Position numbers and translations under genes: made by a program | Shown here: positions 17,801 through 26,100 of the stretch, one piece after another | How positions within the stretch are numbered: position 1 is the first letter of the stretch | How the letters are laid out: each line of letters starts with the position of its first letter | NCBI GenBank assembly: GCA_964569425.1 | Contig: CAZMVD010000017.1 | Span: forward strand, 1 to 53,342 | Source of the DNA: JACQXM01 sp964569425 | GTDB lineage: Bacteria; Planctomycetota; Phycisphaerae; UBA1845 | Length of the DNA: 53,342 nucleotides | Direction: 5' to 3' | The notes under the pieces: model-generated | Told to the model about the DNA's origin: nothing | What the model saw: only the letters and a program-made list of their open reading frames with translations | The model's database searches: none

Positions 17801-18364
17801 AAGCTGGCCAAGGCCGTGGTCGCCTATCGCGAGCTGCGCGAGATCGACAACGCCCCCGCCAGCGCCCAGGGCACCGGCAACTACGCGGACGGCTCGTTCA
17901 ACGGCATCGCCACCACGACCGAAAAAGGCCGCGGCTGGACCGTGGATGGGCCCACCGTACGCCGCGGCACGGGGCTGATGACCATCGGCGAGCTGGCCAA
18001 CGTGCGCCACCTGGGGGCACTGGCCGACTACCGCTGGGACTCGGCCGAGTTGGGAAATACCTCGGGCACTACCGCGCCGGATTTTGTGTACGCCGTCGCG
18101 GCGCTGGCCTCGCTGAGCGATTGGGTCACGGTGCGCTCGCACGTGTTCACTGCGTACGGGGTGCTCCGCGGCGACATGGATTTGACCATCGTGGAAGACC
18201 TTGATCCGCCCAAGGAAATGGAGCTGCGCATCCAGGATGTAGATTCGCGGGCGCTGCGCTTCCAGATGACCATCGACCGCACGCCGGTTCTCAACGGCGG
18301 CACGTCGCCGGAGCTGATCGGCGAGATGTACCTCGGCAAGTACCTCGACACCCGCGGGGGGTAG
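14702..18364 (+). CDS. GspK/PilX-like large pseudopilin-associated membrane protein
   Basis: A 1220-residue protein with an N-terminal basic run and membrane helix, 'RRRRGSILVLVMTVLGLLFV' (about 37-56), as in PilX/GspK proteins. Near residues 980-1000 it has 'HGRVNLNAAPWKVLEGVP', very like the 'NVNTAPxxVLxALP' motif of GspK helix-hairpin regions. It is far longer than GspK (about 330), so a large extra region is inserted. Residues about 640-760 ('FGVELFNPSGRGLFIA') resemble a lamin-tail-like beta domain. The gene overlaps the prepilin gene by one base (TAATG), with TAGGA upstream. Oddities: the first 36 or so residues are encoded by an intergenic repeat, and 16.56-17.19 kb has clearly lower GC than the rest. 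The role, probably in a type II secretion-like or pilus apparatus, is inferred. Confidence 0.7.
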   Translation: MRMRNSKCGMRNADAASVRIVRALRVPHSAFTIPHSRRRRGSILVLVMTVLGLLFVTGVVFMTTMSFEASMLDAERQRNLSRPGIGRVEVEVRDLLAGSLTPRAGESDLVTGDLLGGPPLAFAELPGVHNNFSPTEPYFEPSYYGPNQGTYALRWGTDPAALSAVDANRRRSFAGTDMTMTARFYDPVERPNRYIPPLDTTWRAGEPLQPPSFGNVPPFTPVDADGDGIVDAIQTDFAALPGVKASQVRKLAELLNPASNPDGKVNLGLRVVPHGGMATLGESHPSIIAAVLGPQSVDTKTYKLRWQIPYSPVVEEPPLRRRNFLAPYELPPTAIQGNPYGLDPDTGGGDFAAYLFAPNERLFTGEHRYWPFKPRETGRDPNFSLWSLRMEPNLWTWDYGRGDEYDRRHLVTSVSYDDLLRRPVYLPAKVDVGAGYFKIEYNGSEALDRMRQANHNFGLTSCSWLNSAPATLLPFEYANYPYLLPNQFHGVNDFKPPFDVYDPCACAGTAGCSFDPRKGMLRLSLPWIDDFFGTASPPGVHDPRKIRLIQDVFTLMLYNAREDGGDGDWGMWENVTIGFDQVTGQPIQQVVWKHNFLQIAKTAASLTANLLDYADADDEPTRVEVREADWTVPTTYGQPKSPPEYVYGLEHQPFITEVVAIAEDDGNGKVDYSRPHLFGVELFNPSGRGLFIAANQYSLKVLGNNPTPVTVPVPSTGISPGEFVGFFFNDSNDDSALGSHLKGRTVDLPSPPEFVFNESATIQLVRRVGGDDVVVDEINLSGGKVGKLGEGLWSVQRVANGIGPSRWNAPIPVENVSAVQSMMPTFGLGSGLGAAVSPVRVEFANTGTLRSAFPTTGSLLMLMRVANTQSEAFTRHLTEKDASGNKYAVDNGRMPVFDSAFNHHVDPKADPTRISDAATVNGTTLDRPGDVMHLPWGQLVFDYFTTLPLTAPGPYAINPADGLLLIDPHAPPRVTDDGLRVHGRVNLNAAPWKVLEGVPFVAMDRIPLPFRNDFQSALALDPLKSAEPQPIGAKLAKAVVAYRELREIDNAPASAQGTGNYADGSFNGIATTTEKGRGWTVDGPTVRRGTGLMTIGELANVRHLGALADYRWDSAELGNTSGTTAPDFVYAVAALASLSDWVTVRSHVFTAYGVLRGDMDLTIVEDLDPPKEMELRIQDVDSRALRFQMTIDRTPVLNGGTSPELIGEMYLGKYLDTRGG

Positions 18365-18371
18365 CGCGCGG

Positions 18372-18391
18372 CGGGCAGAGACGCCTGCCCG
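18372..18391. terminator. Possible hairpin terminator after the GspK-like gene
   Basis: Seven-base arms CGGGCAG and CTGCCCG flank a six-base loop eight bases after the stop codon. No T-run follows, so it could also be an RNA-stabilising hairpin or a repeat. Weak support. Confidence 0.35.
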
Positions 18392-18560
18392 ACTGATCTC
18401 GGGGTACCGGGCCGGGTGGGAGTTATAGGGCCTCGTGGGTTTGGGCGTATCACGACGCCGTTGCATCCGGTAATCTGGGGGACCGTGCACGGGTTGCCGC
18501 AACGTCGTTTCCCTGGTCGCCCGCCCGGATGGAATAACGGGGCAAGATCGGCATTCGGGG

Positions 18561-18590
18561 TTGGTAACGGCGGGGTAAGAGGGGTATAAT
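18561..18590 (+). promoter_or_regulatory. Candidate sigma-70 promoter for the Cys-repeat protein
   Basis: TTGGTA (18561-18566), an 18-base spacer, then a perfect TATAAT (18585-18590), about 130 bases before the ATG at 18720. A second GATAAT lies at 18597-18602. Perfect -10 words are rare in this GC-rich DNA, but the -35 matches only four of six. Confidence 0.5.
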
Positions 18591-18719
18591 GCGGGGGATA
18601 ATGCGGAGGGGAACGGGGCGCGCCGGGGGTGCGTCACAAACGTCTTGTGGACCCATTGGCCGAGCTTTCGGCCGACCCACCGCCAACTTCCCTTACTAGG
18701 AACACGGGGAGCCCAACAC

Positions 18720-21700
18720 ATGCGCGTCCATCGTCTACTCGCGAGCCTGACCGTGCTCGGTCTGGCATTCCTGGCCGCTTCTTCGTTGAAGGGCGCGGCG
18801 TTTACTCAACTCCTGGTTCCGTCCGGCGACCCCGAAGCGGGACACCCTTTCGAGTGGACACAGCCCTCGGCCCTGGCGCTGGACCACGCGGGCGGCTGTC
18901 AGATCATCGGCGGCGGCGACCAGCGGCTCTCCGCGGCGACCTTTCGCTATCGCGGCAACGTGCTCCGCATGAACCGCACTGTGGAATTGCAGGAACTACT
19001 GTTTGAACTGGATTTCACGGGCACGGCCGAGCTTTCCTTCTCCGTTCACGAGGCCGAGCCGCCGTCCAACGAGTTCAAGAGCAAGTACATCGGGCCGATC
19101 CGCACCACCCCGGGCGCGGGGCGGCGGTACTATTCCAGCGGCATCATCAACCCGGCGGTGCAACTCGCCGCGGGTAAGGATTACGTTCTTGCGGTCACCT
19201 GGGGCAACACCAACATCGCTTACTTCCGCGATCAGCAGCAGTATCCGTTACCGTTCACCGATGGCTCGGTCCAGGGTCAGGTGGGCACCACGATTCCCGC
19301 CGGTCCGCCGCTGGATCCCAACACCAGCCTGTTCTTCACGCCGTTTACGGGCGGGGCGTATCACATGGACATGTGCTTCGTTCGCCGCACCGGCGCCTGT
19401 TGCGCAGGCGACGGCGCGTGCAGCAACGTGCTTGAGTCGGCTTGTGCGGGACTGTTCCGCGGCGACGGCACGAACTGTGCGACCGTCAGCCCGCCCTGCA
19501 ACGTCGGGGCGTGCTGCACCGCATTGACCTGTGAACTCGTCGGCCGCAGCGCTTGCGCCGCCGCGGGCGGTCTCTGGCGCGGCTTCGGCACGGACTGCGC
19601 CACGGGGCTGTGCAGCCCCACCGGCGGATGCTGCACGGGCGTGGTGCCCAACGCCCTGTGCGAAGACGGCCTGGAAGATATCACCCAGGCCGATTGCGAG
19701 TCGGACGGCGGCACCTATCAGGGCAACTGGACCACTTGCGATATCCAACCAAGCTGCGGCAATGGCGCGTGTTGCACAGCGAGCTTCGGGTGCGTCGAAA
19801 ACGTCGATCAGAGCACCTGTGTCAGTGCGTTGGGAGGCAGCTTTCGCGGAGCAGGAACGGTGTGCGATCGGCTGAACCCGCAATGTCCCGGAACGTGCTG
19901 TTTCAATATCAACGCGACGACGCCCGGCTGCGTAGCCAACGTGACGCCGGCGCAGTGCCGTGGGTTGACCAACGGCGTGTTCCTGGGCTTTGGAATCGCC
20001 TGTCCGCAGAGTCTATCCGGTTTCTGCCCCGCGCCCGGACCGGTGGCCGCGTGCTGCCTACCCAATGGCACCTGCACCCGGACCGACCAGAACGGCTGCG
20101 ACGACCTGCGCGGCACCTTCCAGGCGGGTTCGTCCACCTGCACCGGCGTGACCTGCGCGGGCTTCAGCGCTTGCTGCCTGCCCAACGGGTTGTGCAGCGA
20201 GGTCGGGACGGTGGAATGCGCCAACCAGGGCGGTCTGTACCACCCGGGAACGCCCTGTTCGCTCGAGGTTTGCAGCAGCGGCGCCTGCTGTTCCGACAAC
20301 GGCGCCACGTGCAGCAACCTCAGCTTTGACGCCTGCCGCGCCCAGATGGGCAATTACTACTCCAACGAAGTGTGCCAGGGCGCAACCTGCCCCGCAGCGA
20401 CCGGCGCCTGCTGCCTGCCCAACCAGACGTGCGCCGTGCTGACCGAGGCCGGGTGCCTCAATAACGCCGGCAGTTACAACGGCGACAGCACCGCGTGCAC
20501 CGGCGGCAGCCAATGCACACCCGGCGCCTGTTGCCTGCCCGGCGGCGGATGTGAAAACACCGTCAGCGCGCCCTGCCAGAATCGGGGCGGCTTGTTCAGC
20601 CTCGGTTCCAACTGCACCGTCACCACCTGCCCGCCGACCGGGGCCTGCTGTGTGGGCCAGGAATGCACGGAACTTATTTTTGACGCCTGCGATGCATCCG
20701 GCGGCATCCACCAGGGCGACCAGACGACCTGCACCGCGGCGCTGTGCGCGGTGGGCGCGTGCTGCGCCCCCGACGGAACCTGTTCCGAAGTCAACCGCAG
20801 CGCCTGCGATTTCATCAGCGGCAACTTCTCGGTCGGCGCTCTGTGTGCCGGTACCGTGTGTCCGCCGACCGGCGCCTGCTGCGTGAATAACACCTGCCAG
20901 CAGATTTCGCAGGGCGCCTGCGATACCGCCGGCGGGCTCTTCAGCGGCGACGCCACCACCTGCGCCAGCGGGTTGTGTACGCCCAGCGCATGCTGCCGCA
21001 ACGGAATCTGCATCGAACAGACCCAACCGGCCTGCGTGGCCGACGGCGGCAACTGGGTCGGGTCCGGCGCCACCTGCGCCACCACCGGCTGCACGGAAGG
21101 TTCGTGCTGCCACATCGACGCATCTTGCGATAACGACGTGCTCATCGGGCAGTGTCCGGCGCCCTCGCAGTTCCGCGAAGGCGAAACCTGTGCCGCCCTG
21201 GTCTGCGAGCCGCGCGGCGCCTGCTGCAATTCCGACGGCACCTGCTCGGTCACCGCCGGAGCGGCGTGTACCGGCTTCGGCCAAGTGTATCTTGGCGACG
21301 GCGTCGACTGCGGCGTCGACGTGTGCCCCGCGGCGGGGGCGTGCTGTGCGCCGGATCGAACCTGCGAAGTATTGATCGGATCGTTCTGCACCGGCCTCGG
21401 CCGGTCCTACGGCGGAGACGGCAGCACCTGCGCCGCGGACACCTGCTTCAATGGTGCCTGTTGCCAGTCACCGGCCGGCTGTATCGAAACCGACGAGTTC
21501 GCCTGCCTGGCGGGCGGTGGTTTGTTCACCGAGCGCGAAAGCACCTGTCTGGATGGCGTGTGCGACCGCGGCTCCTGCTGCGAGCAGACCGGCGCCTGCA
21601 CCGATGACGTGGTGGCGTACCAGTGTATTGGCGTCGGCACGATGCGCGTCGGCGAGACTTGTCAGTCCATTCCCTGCGTGCCCGTGGGCGCCTGTTGCCT

Positions 21701-22919
21701 GCCGACCGGCGAATGCCAGTTCGGCACACCGGGCGATTGCGTCATCGCCGGCGGCGAGTTCCAGGGCGGCGGTGTGGCGTGCGACGTCGATGCCTGTTCC
21801 CCCGGGGCCTGCTGCACCGGCACGTCCTGCACCTTCGGAACCCGCGGCCATTGTCTGACCCTGGGCGGCTCATTCCAGGGGCCTGGTTTAACCTGCACGC
21901 CCGGCCGGTGCACCCTCGGCGCCTGTTGCACCATGGGCCAGTGCACGGACGAAACCGCCACTACCTGCGCCGCGGCGGGCGGGTCGTACCAGGGCGACGG
22001 CGTGGCCTGTGCCACCGATACCTGCACGCTCGGCGCCTGCTGCGAACTGGGCGTCTGTTCAGAGGAAACCGTGCTCGATTGTACCGCACATGGCGGTGTG
22101 TTCATGGGTTTGGCGACCACTTGCAGTGCGGGCACCTGCGACGTGGGCGCCTGCTGCCTGCCGGATGAATCTTGCGAAATCATCGACCAGGGCGCCTGTC
22201 AGGGGCAGGGCGGTGTGTACGAGGGCGATGCCACGATGTGCACGACGGATCTGTGCGATATCGGGGCCTGCTGTATTGACGGACTCCCCTGTACCGAAGG
22301 CACGGCCGGCCAATGCGCCGCGGCCAACGGGGCGTTTCAGGGTTCGGGGATCACGTGTTCGCCCAATCCATGTGCGGCGCCCTCCATCATCAGCTCGACG
22401 CCGGCCAGCGGCAACATCGACGCGCGGCAGCCGCATGACATTAACAATACCGCCCTTCGCTTCGGGTGGGACTCGGTAAGCCTGGTCTTTGACGGCAACG
22501 TGGCGGGCATGAGCGCGGCCGACTTCCAACTGACCGAAGTGGGGGATGACGGCGTAGCGCCGAACGTCCTTTCGGTCACGCCCACGGCAGCGGATTCCCT
22601 CACGCTGACCTTCGACCGTCCGATCGACCCTGCGGCCTGGACCGTGGTGACTCACCTGGGCAGCGGCACCGCCATTTGTCTCGGTTACCTGCCCGGCGAC
22701 GTCAACGGCAGCCGCGGCAGCACCGCGGCGGATATCAACGCGTTGATCAACTCGCTCAATAACGTGCCCGGCTTCGTGCGGCCGCTGTTCGCCACGGATG
22801 CCAACCGCAGCGGGGCGGCCAATGCGTCGGACATTCTGCGGGTGATCGACCTGCTCAACGGCGCCGCAGCGTTCGACCCGTGGCTGAACAAGAGCATTCC
22901 GGTCAGCCCCTGCAATTGA
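18720..22919 (+). CDS. Secreted six-cysteine-repeat protein with IDARQP-dockerin C-terminus
   Basis: A 1399-residue extracellular protein. A signal peptide covers about residues 1-26. A beta-rich N-domain (about 27-222) holds 'AELSFSVHEAEPPSNEFKSK' and 'DYVLAVTWGNTNIAYF'. Then come 25 tandem repeats of 38-50 residues (about 224-1219), each opening GxCC and containing six cysteines, often 'GACCLPxGxC...C...GG.Y.GD.T.C....C'. The end has an 'IDARQPHD' beta segment, 'CLGYLPGDV' and two dockerin half-repeats ('DVNGSRGSTAADINALI' and 'DANRSGAANASDILRVIDLL'), which normally bind calcium. The ATG at 18720 follows CACGGGGAG; the frame upstream of it is ignored. No cohesin partner is in the window. 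The biological role is unknown; the repeats look like a rigid disulfide-rich stalk (inference). Confidence 0.85.
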   Translation: MRVHRLLASLTVLGLAFLAASSLKGAAFTQLLVPSGDPEAGHPFEWTQPSALALDHAGGCQIIGGGDQRLSAATFRYRGNVLRMNRTVELQELLFELDFTGTAELSFSVHEAEPPSNEFKSKYIGPIRTTPGAGRRYYSSGIINPAVQLAAGKDYVLAVTWGNTNIAYFRDQQQYPLPFTDGSVQGQVGTTIPAGPPLDPNTSLFFTPFTGGAYHMDMCFVRRTGACCAGDGACSNVLESACAGLFRGDGTNCATVSPPCNVGACCTALTCELVGRSACAAAGGLWRGFGTDCATGLCSPTGGCCTGVVPNALCEDGLEDITQADCESDGGTYQGNWTTCDIQPSCGNGACCTASFGCVENVDQSTCVSALGGSFRGAGTVCDRLNPQCPGTCCFNINATTPGCVANVTPAQCRGLTNGVFLGFGIACPQSLSGFCPAPGPVAACCLPNGTCTRTDQNGCDDLRGTFQAGSSTCTGVTCAGFSACCLPNGLCSEVGTVECANQGGLYHPGTPCSLEVCSSGACCSDNGATCSNLSFDACRAQMGNYYSNEVCQGATCPAATGACCLPNQTCAVLTEAGCLNNAGSYNGDSTACTGGSQCTPGACCLPGGGCENTVSAPCQNRGGLFSLGSNCTVTTCPPTGACCVGQECTELIFDACDASGGIHQGDQTTCTAALCAVGACCAPDGTCSEVNRSACDFISGNFSVGALCAGTVCPPTGACCVNNTCQQISQGACDTAGGLFSGDATTCASGLCTPSACCRNGICIEQTQPACVADGGNWVGSGATCATTGCTEGSCCHIDASCDNDVLIGQCPAPSQFREGETCAALVCEPRGACCNSDGTCSVTAGAACTGFGQVYLGDGVDCGVDVCPAAGACCAPDRTCEVLIGSFCTGLGRSYGGDGSTCAADTCFNGACCQSPAGCIETDEFACLAGGGLFTERESTCLDGVCDRGSCCEQTGACTDDVVAYQCIGVGTMRVGETCQSIPCVPVGACCLPTGECQFGTPGDCVIAGGEFQGGGVACDVDACSPGACCTGTSCTFGTRGHCLTLGGSFQGPGLTCTPGRCTLGACCTMGQCTDETATTCAAAGGSYQGDGVACATDTCTLGACCELGVCSEETVLDCTAHGGVFMGLATTCSAGTCDVGACCLPDESCEIIDQGACQGQGGVYEGDATMCTTDLCDIGACCIDGLPCTEGTAGQCAAANGAFQGSGITCSPNPCAAPSIISSTPASGNIDARQPHDINNTALRFGWDSVSLVFDGNVAGMSAADFQLTEVGDDGVAPNVLSVTPTAADSLTLTFDRPIDPAAWTVVTHLGSGTAICLGYLPGDVNGSRGSTAADINALINSLNNVPGFVRPLFATDANRSGAANASDILRVIDLLNGAAAFDPWLNKSIPVSPCN
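19391..22377 (+). repeat. 25 tandem GACC six-cysteine protein repeats
   Basis: Within the gene at 18720. By eye there are 25 consecutive units, each with a CC pair, then four spaced cysteines, and usually a 'GG.Y.GDG..C' turn. The first four or five units are longer (42-52 residues) and more divergent, while later ones are a regular 38-40 residues. DNA copies are diverged, so the array is old, unlike the recent duplication in the gene at 46294. Confidence 0.85.
22689..22892 (+). repeat. Dockerin DNA copy 1 (inverted pair with 27617-27820)
   Basis: The 204 bases coding for the dockerin of the gene at 18720 match, in inverted orientation, 27617-27820. Both copies span exactly 204 bases without gaps. 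Differences are few and cluster in the first third, and one run of more than 55 bases is identical. Mostly synonymous identity at this level suggests recent gene conversion or duplication. Confidence 0.8.
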
Positions 22920-22938
22920 GGGCCGCCCGGGGCAGAAC

Positions 22939-23032
22939 TGCGAATGGCGAATGAACGGCGCGCGGTGGGCAGCGCTGGTCACTCTTGGCGATTTCTCCCT
23001 TCGCGATTCACGATGCGCCATTCAATTCATCT
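22939..23032. repeat. Short-word inverted repeat between convergent genes
   Basis: The left arm GCGAATGGCGAATGAACG starts 20 bases after a stop codon. The right arm (23000-23032) has the inverse words TTCGCGATTCACGATGCG and CCATTCAATTC, and it touches the stop of the aldolase/dehydrogenase gene. Same family as 3566-3720 and 14701-14812. Confidence 0.55.
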
Positions 23033-25123
23033 TGGGAATGCTTCGCTGATCCCGCCGTCGACCGGCAACGTGGCGCCCGTGGTCGGTGTGGCGTTGCTCG
23101 CGAAGAACACCACCGCGCGCCCCACGTGCCGCCCCCGCACCGCGGTCTTGAGCAGATTGCGCTCGCGGTAGAAGTCGGCGAGTTTCTGCGGAGCGATCTT
23201 CCGGCTCCGGGCCCGCGCCGGCCCGACTTCCTGCCATAATCCGGATGGGTTCGCCTCGTCGCCGAACACGGCGTCGGCGTTGATCATGTTCACACGAATG
23301 TGGAACGGAGCCAGTTCGATCGCTGCCACCCGGCCGAGTTGATGCGCCGCCGCCTTGGAAGCGCTGTAAGCGCCGAAGTCTTTTCCCGGCGCGAAAACGT
23401 TCTTGCTGGCGTTGATGACGATGTGCCCCCCCAGCCCCTGCTCTTTAAGCACCCGTATGCCCGACTGCATGAACAGCAGGTAACCGGAGGCGTTGATGCG
23501 CATCACCCGTTCAAAATCGTCGAGGGCGATTTCCTCCAGCTCCGCCACGTGGGCCACGCCCGCATTGGGCACCACCACGTCCACACCCCCGAAACCGAGC
23601 ACCACGCGTTCGAAGCCCGCCCGAACACTCGCCTCGTCGGTCACGTCCATGGTGACGCCCATCACACGCTCGGCGCCGTGGCGTTCGGCCAGGTCACTCG
23701 CCACCCGCACCAAGCGCGCTTCGTCCCGATCGGCCAGGGCCACGTGCGCCCCTTCGATCAGGCACTCCTCGGCCACCGCGGCGCCGATCGCGCCCGCGCC
23801 GCCGCTGATGACCACGATCTGCCCCTCCAACGCGCCCCGGCCCCGTCCGGCGAGCTTGCGCTGCTGCAAATCGCGATACTCCATGTCGAAGAGGTGGTCG
23901 TCCGAAAGCGAGGTGTAGCCCCCCAGTCCCTCGGCCTGCGACTTGGCCGCCATCGTTTGCGCGGTGATGTCGGCCGCGATGCAGGCGGCGCGTTTGGTCG
24001 GCCCAAAGGCGAACACCCCGGCGCCCGCCAGCAGCACCACCCGCGGCGAGGCATCGACGCCTTCGACCGCGGCGCCACCCGCGCGCAGGTACGCACGATA
24101 GCGATCGCGAAACGCCGCCACGGCTTCCGTCAGTTGACGGCGCAGCGCCTCAGAATCGTCCCACTCCGGCTCGGCCACATACATCGGCCAGGGCCGCGTG
24201 TGAATGAGGTGATCCGTGGTCAATGGTCCGGTGGCGCACCAGCGCGCCGCCGCCGGGTGGTTGACGAAGGCCAGCGACTCCGGCGTGCCGCGCCATTCCA
24301 TGATCGAGCGCTGAAAGGGCCGGTCTTCATTGCCGGTTGTGTGGGCGAGCAGACCCCGGAGCATCGGCGCCGCCCGCGCCGCCAACGATCGCGCGTCCAC
24401 CGTAGCTGCCGAAGCAGCGACACTGCGTCCGCCTATCCGACCGGCAATGAACCGCTCGCAGGCGTCCACCAGCGAAATGTGCCGTTCGTACGCCGTCCGG
24501 GCATCCTCACCGAACGTCACCAGCCCATGAAACGCCAGCACCACACCCTCCACGTGCGGGTTGGCGTCAACCACATCTGCCACCGTCTTGGCCAGCTCGA
24601 AACCGGGGCGCACATAGGGAACCCATGCCACCCGCGCGCCCAGCGCCTCGCGGATCCGTTGTTCTCCTTCGCGTTGATTGGTGAGCACCAGCACCGCGTC
24701 GGCATGGGAATGATCGATGAAGCGGTGGGGAAGGAACGCGTGCAGCAATGTTTCGATCGAAGGTGTCGGCGCGTCGGCGTCGAGCAGGTGCGTGCGTATC
24801 TCCCGCACCATCGCAGAATCGTCCAGCGAACCAAGGACCCGCAACCTTCGAAGATAAGCCAGATCGATGCCCGTCAGCCCTGCCGGCTCCAGTGCGGCGA
24901 GGTCGTGCCCGGATGCTTTAACGAAAACGACTTCCCGCTTCTCGCCCAGAATCGACCGCGCCCCATCCTTCACCGAGACGTTGCCTCCCCCGTGCAGCAC
25001 CAGCGCCGGATCGGCCCCCAGCAGCCGGGCCGTATACAACCGCAGCGCAAACGCCTCGCCATTCACCCCGCCCCACCGGGCGACGGCTTCCTGGGCGGCG
25101 GAATCGTCCCATCGACTCTTCAT
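23027..25123 (-). CDS. Bifunctional class II aldolase / short-chain dehydrogenase (RhaD-SDR type)
   Basis: A 698-residue fusion. Residues 1 to about 430 are a class II aldolase/adducin domain with 'LHGGGNVSVKD' (43-53) and the zinc-site 'DHSHAD' (137-142). Residues 434-698 are a Rossmann short-chain dehydrogenase with 'GGAGAIG' (441-447), 'NAGVAHV', Ser573, and Tyr586-Lys590 of YSASK. Family members cleave rhamnulose-1-phosphate or a similar ketose phosphate to DHAP and lactaldehyde, then oxidise or reduce the aldehyde. The exact sugar here is not proven. An LsrF-like gene ends 65 bases upstream on the same strand, so they are probably co-transcribed. All listed catalytic residues are intact. 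Confidence 0.9.
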   Translation of the reverse strand: MKSRWDDSAAQEAVARWGGVNGEAFALRLYTARLLGADPALVLHGGGNVSVKDGARSILGEKREVVFVKASGHDLAALEPAGLTGIDLAYLRRLRVLGSLDDSAMVREIRTHLLDADAPTPSIETLLHAFLPHRFIDHSHADAVLVLTNQREGEQRIREALGARVAWVPYVRPGFELAKTVADVVDANPHVEGVVLAFHGLVTFGEDARTAYERHISLVDACERFIAGRIGGRSVAASAATVDARSLAARAAPMLRGLLAHTTGNEDRPFQRSIMEWRGTPESLAFVNHPAAARWCATGPLTTDHLIHTRPWPMYVAEPEWDDSEALRRQLTEAVAAFRDRYRAYLRAGGAAVEGVDASPRVVLLAGAGVFAFGPTKRAACIAADITAQTMAAKSQAEGLGGYTSLSDDHLFDMEYRDLQQRKLAGRGRGALEGQIVVISGGAGAIGAAVAEECLIEGAHVALADRDEARLVRVASDLAERHGAERVMGVTMDVTDEASVRAGFERVVLGFGGVDVVVPNAGVAHVAELEEIALDDFERVMRINASGYLLFMQSGIRVLKEQGLGGHIVINASKNVFAPGKDFGAYSASKAAAHQLGRVAAIELAPFHIRVNMINADAVFGDEANPSGLWQEVGPARARSRKIAPQKLADFYRERNLLKTAVRGRHVGRAVVFFASNATPTTGATLPVDGGISEAFPR

Positions 25124-25188
25124 GTTGTTTGAAAATTAGTGATCCGGCGCAGCACGCGATTCCCACCGCCAGGCATGGTGAACGTCGT

Positions 25189-25971
25189 TCAGCGAATCGT
25201 CTCCTGCAACCACGCCCAGGCCTCGTCCGCGGTCGCCCCCTCCTGCACAATGCGCCGCACGGCGCGAATCATCGGCACCGGCCAATTCGACTGAAAAATG
25301 TTCCGCCCCATATCCACCCCCCGGGCGCCCGCGGATACCGCCTGATACGCCAGCAGCAGCGCGTCGCGCTCCTCGATTTTCTTGCCTCCCGCGATAACCA
25401 CCGGAACCGGGCAGCCCTGCACCACCCGCGCGAAGTCCTCGCAGTAATAGGTCTTCACGATCTGAGCGCCGAGTTCGGCGGCGATGCGGCACGCCAGACC
25501 CAGGTACCGCGCGTCGCGCACCATCTCTTTGCCCACCGCGGTGACCGCCAGCACCGGTAGGCCATAGCGCTGCCCTTCGTCGCACAACCGGGCCAGACTG
25601 GCCAGTGTCTGTTTTTCATGTGGTGATCCCACGAAGACGGACACCGCCAGGCACGACGCGTTCAGCCGAAGCGCATCCTCCACCGAGACGGTGATCTCCT
25701 CGTCGGACAGGTTCTCCTTGAGAATGCTCGTGCCGCCGGACACGCGCAACACGATCGGAGTCCGGGTCGCCGCGTCCACCGCGTTTCGCAGGATGCCACG
25801 CGTGACCATCAGGGAATCGGCATAGGGCAGCAACGGCGCGATGACTTCACCCGGCTGCTCCAGACCGGTGGTCGGACCCTGAAAATAACCATGGTCTACC
25901 GCCAGCATCACACAGCGCCCGGTGGCGGGCGAGAGGATGCCGGCCATACGATTGCTCATTCCCCAGTCCAT
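25189..25971 (-). CDS. LsrF-like class I aldolase/thiolase
   Basis: A 260-residue TIM-barrel enzyme, close to E. coli LsrF over its length: 'DWGMSNRMAGILSP', 'VMLAVDHGYFQGPTTGLE', 'VTRGILRNAV', 'GKEMVRDARY' and 'VVIAGGKK' with 'GVDMGRNIFQS'. The Schiff-base lysine is K173 in 'IVKTYYCEDF'. LsrF acts on the phosphorylated AI-2 product (3-hydroxy-5-phosphooxypentane-2,4-dione), but the DhnA-like family has many aldolase activities. No other lsr genes are present, and the partner is a sugar-phosphate aldolase/dehydrogenase. A different substrate is therefore likely (inference). ATG 25971 follows CGAGGA; a GTG at 26028 in the same frame has no ribosome site, though E. coli LsrF has a longer N-terminus. 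Confidence 0.88.
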   Translation of the reverse strand: MDWGMSNRMAGILSPATGRCVMLAVDHGYFQGPTTGLEQPGEVIAPLLPYADSLMVTRGILRNAVDAATRTPIVLRVSGGTSILKENLSDEEITVSVEDALRLNASCLAVSVFVGSPHEKQTLASLARLCDEGQRYGLPVLAVTAVGKEMVRDARYLGLACRIAAELGAQIVKTYYCEDFARVVQGCPVPVVIAGGKKIEERDALLLAYQAVSAGARGVDMGRNIFQSNWPVPMIRAVRRIVQEGATADEAWAWLQETIR

Positions 25972-26100
25972 TCGCTTGGTTCCTCGTCGGCTCCGGATGG
26001 CAAGATCCCCGCAATCCGTCATAATCACGCAGTCGTCCGCATTCTAGGTCACGCGCGGGCCGCCGCAAGCGCAGCATCGGCCCCGACCGGAGAACGCCCC

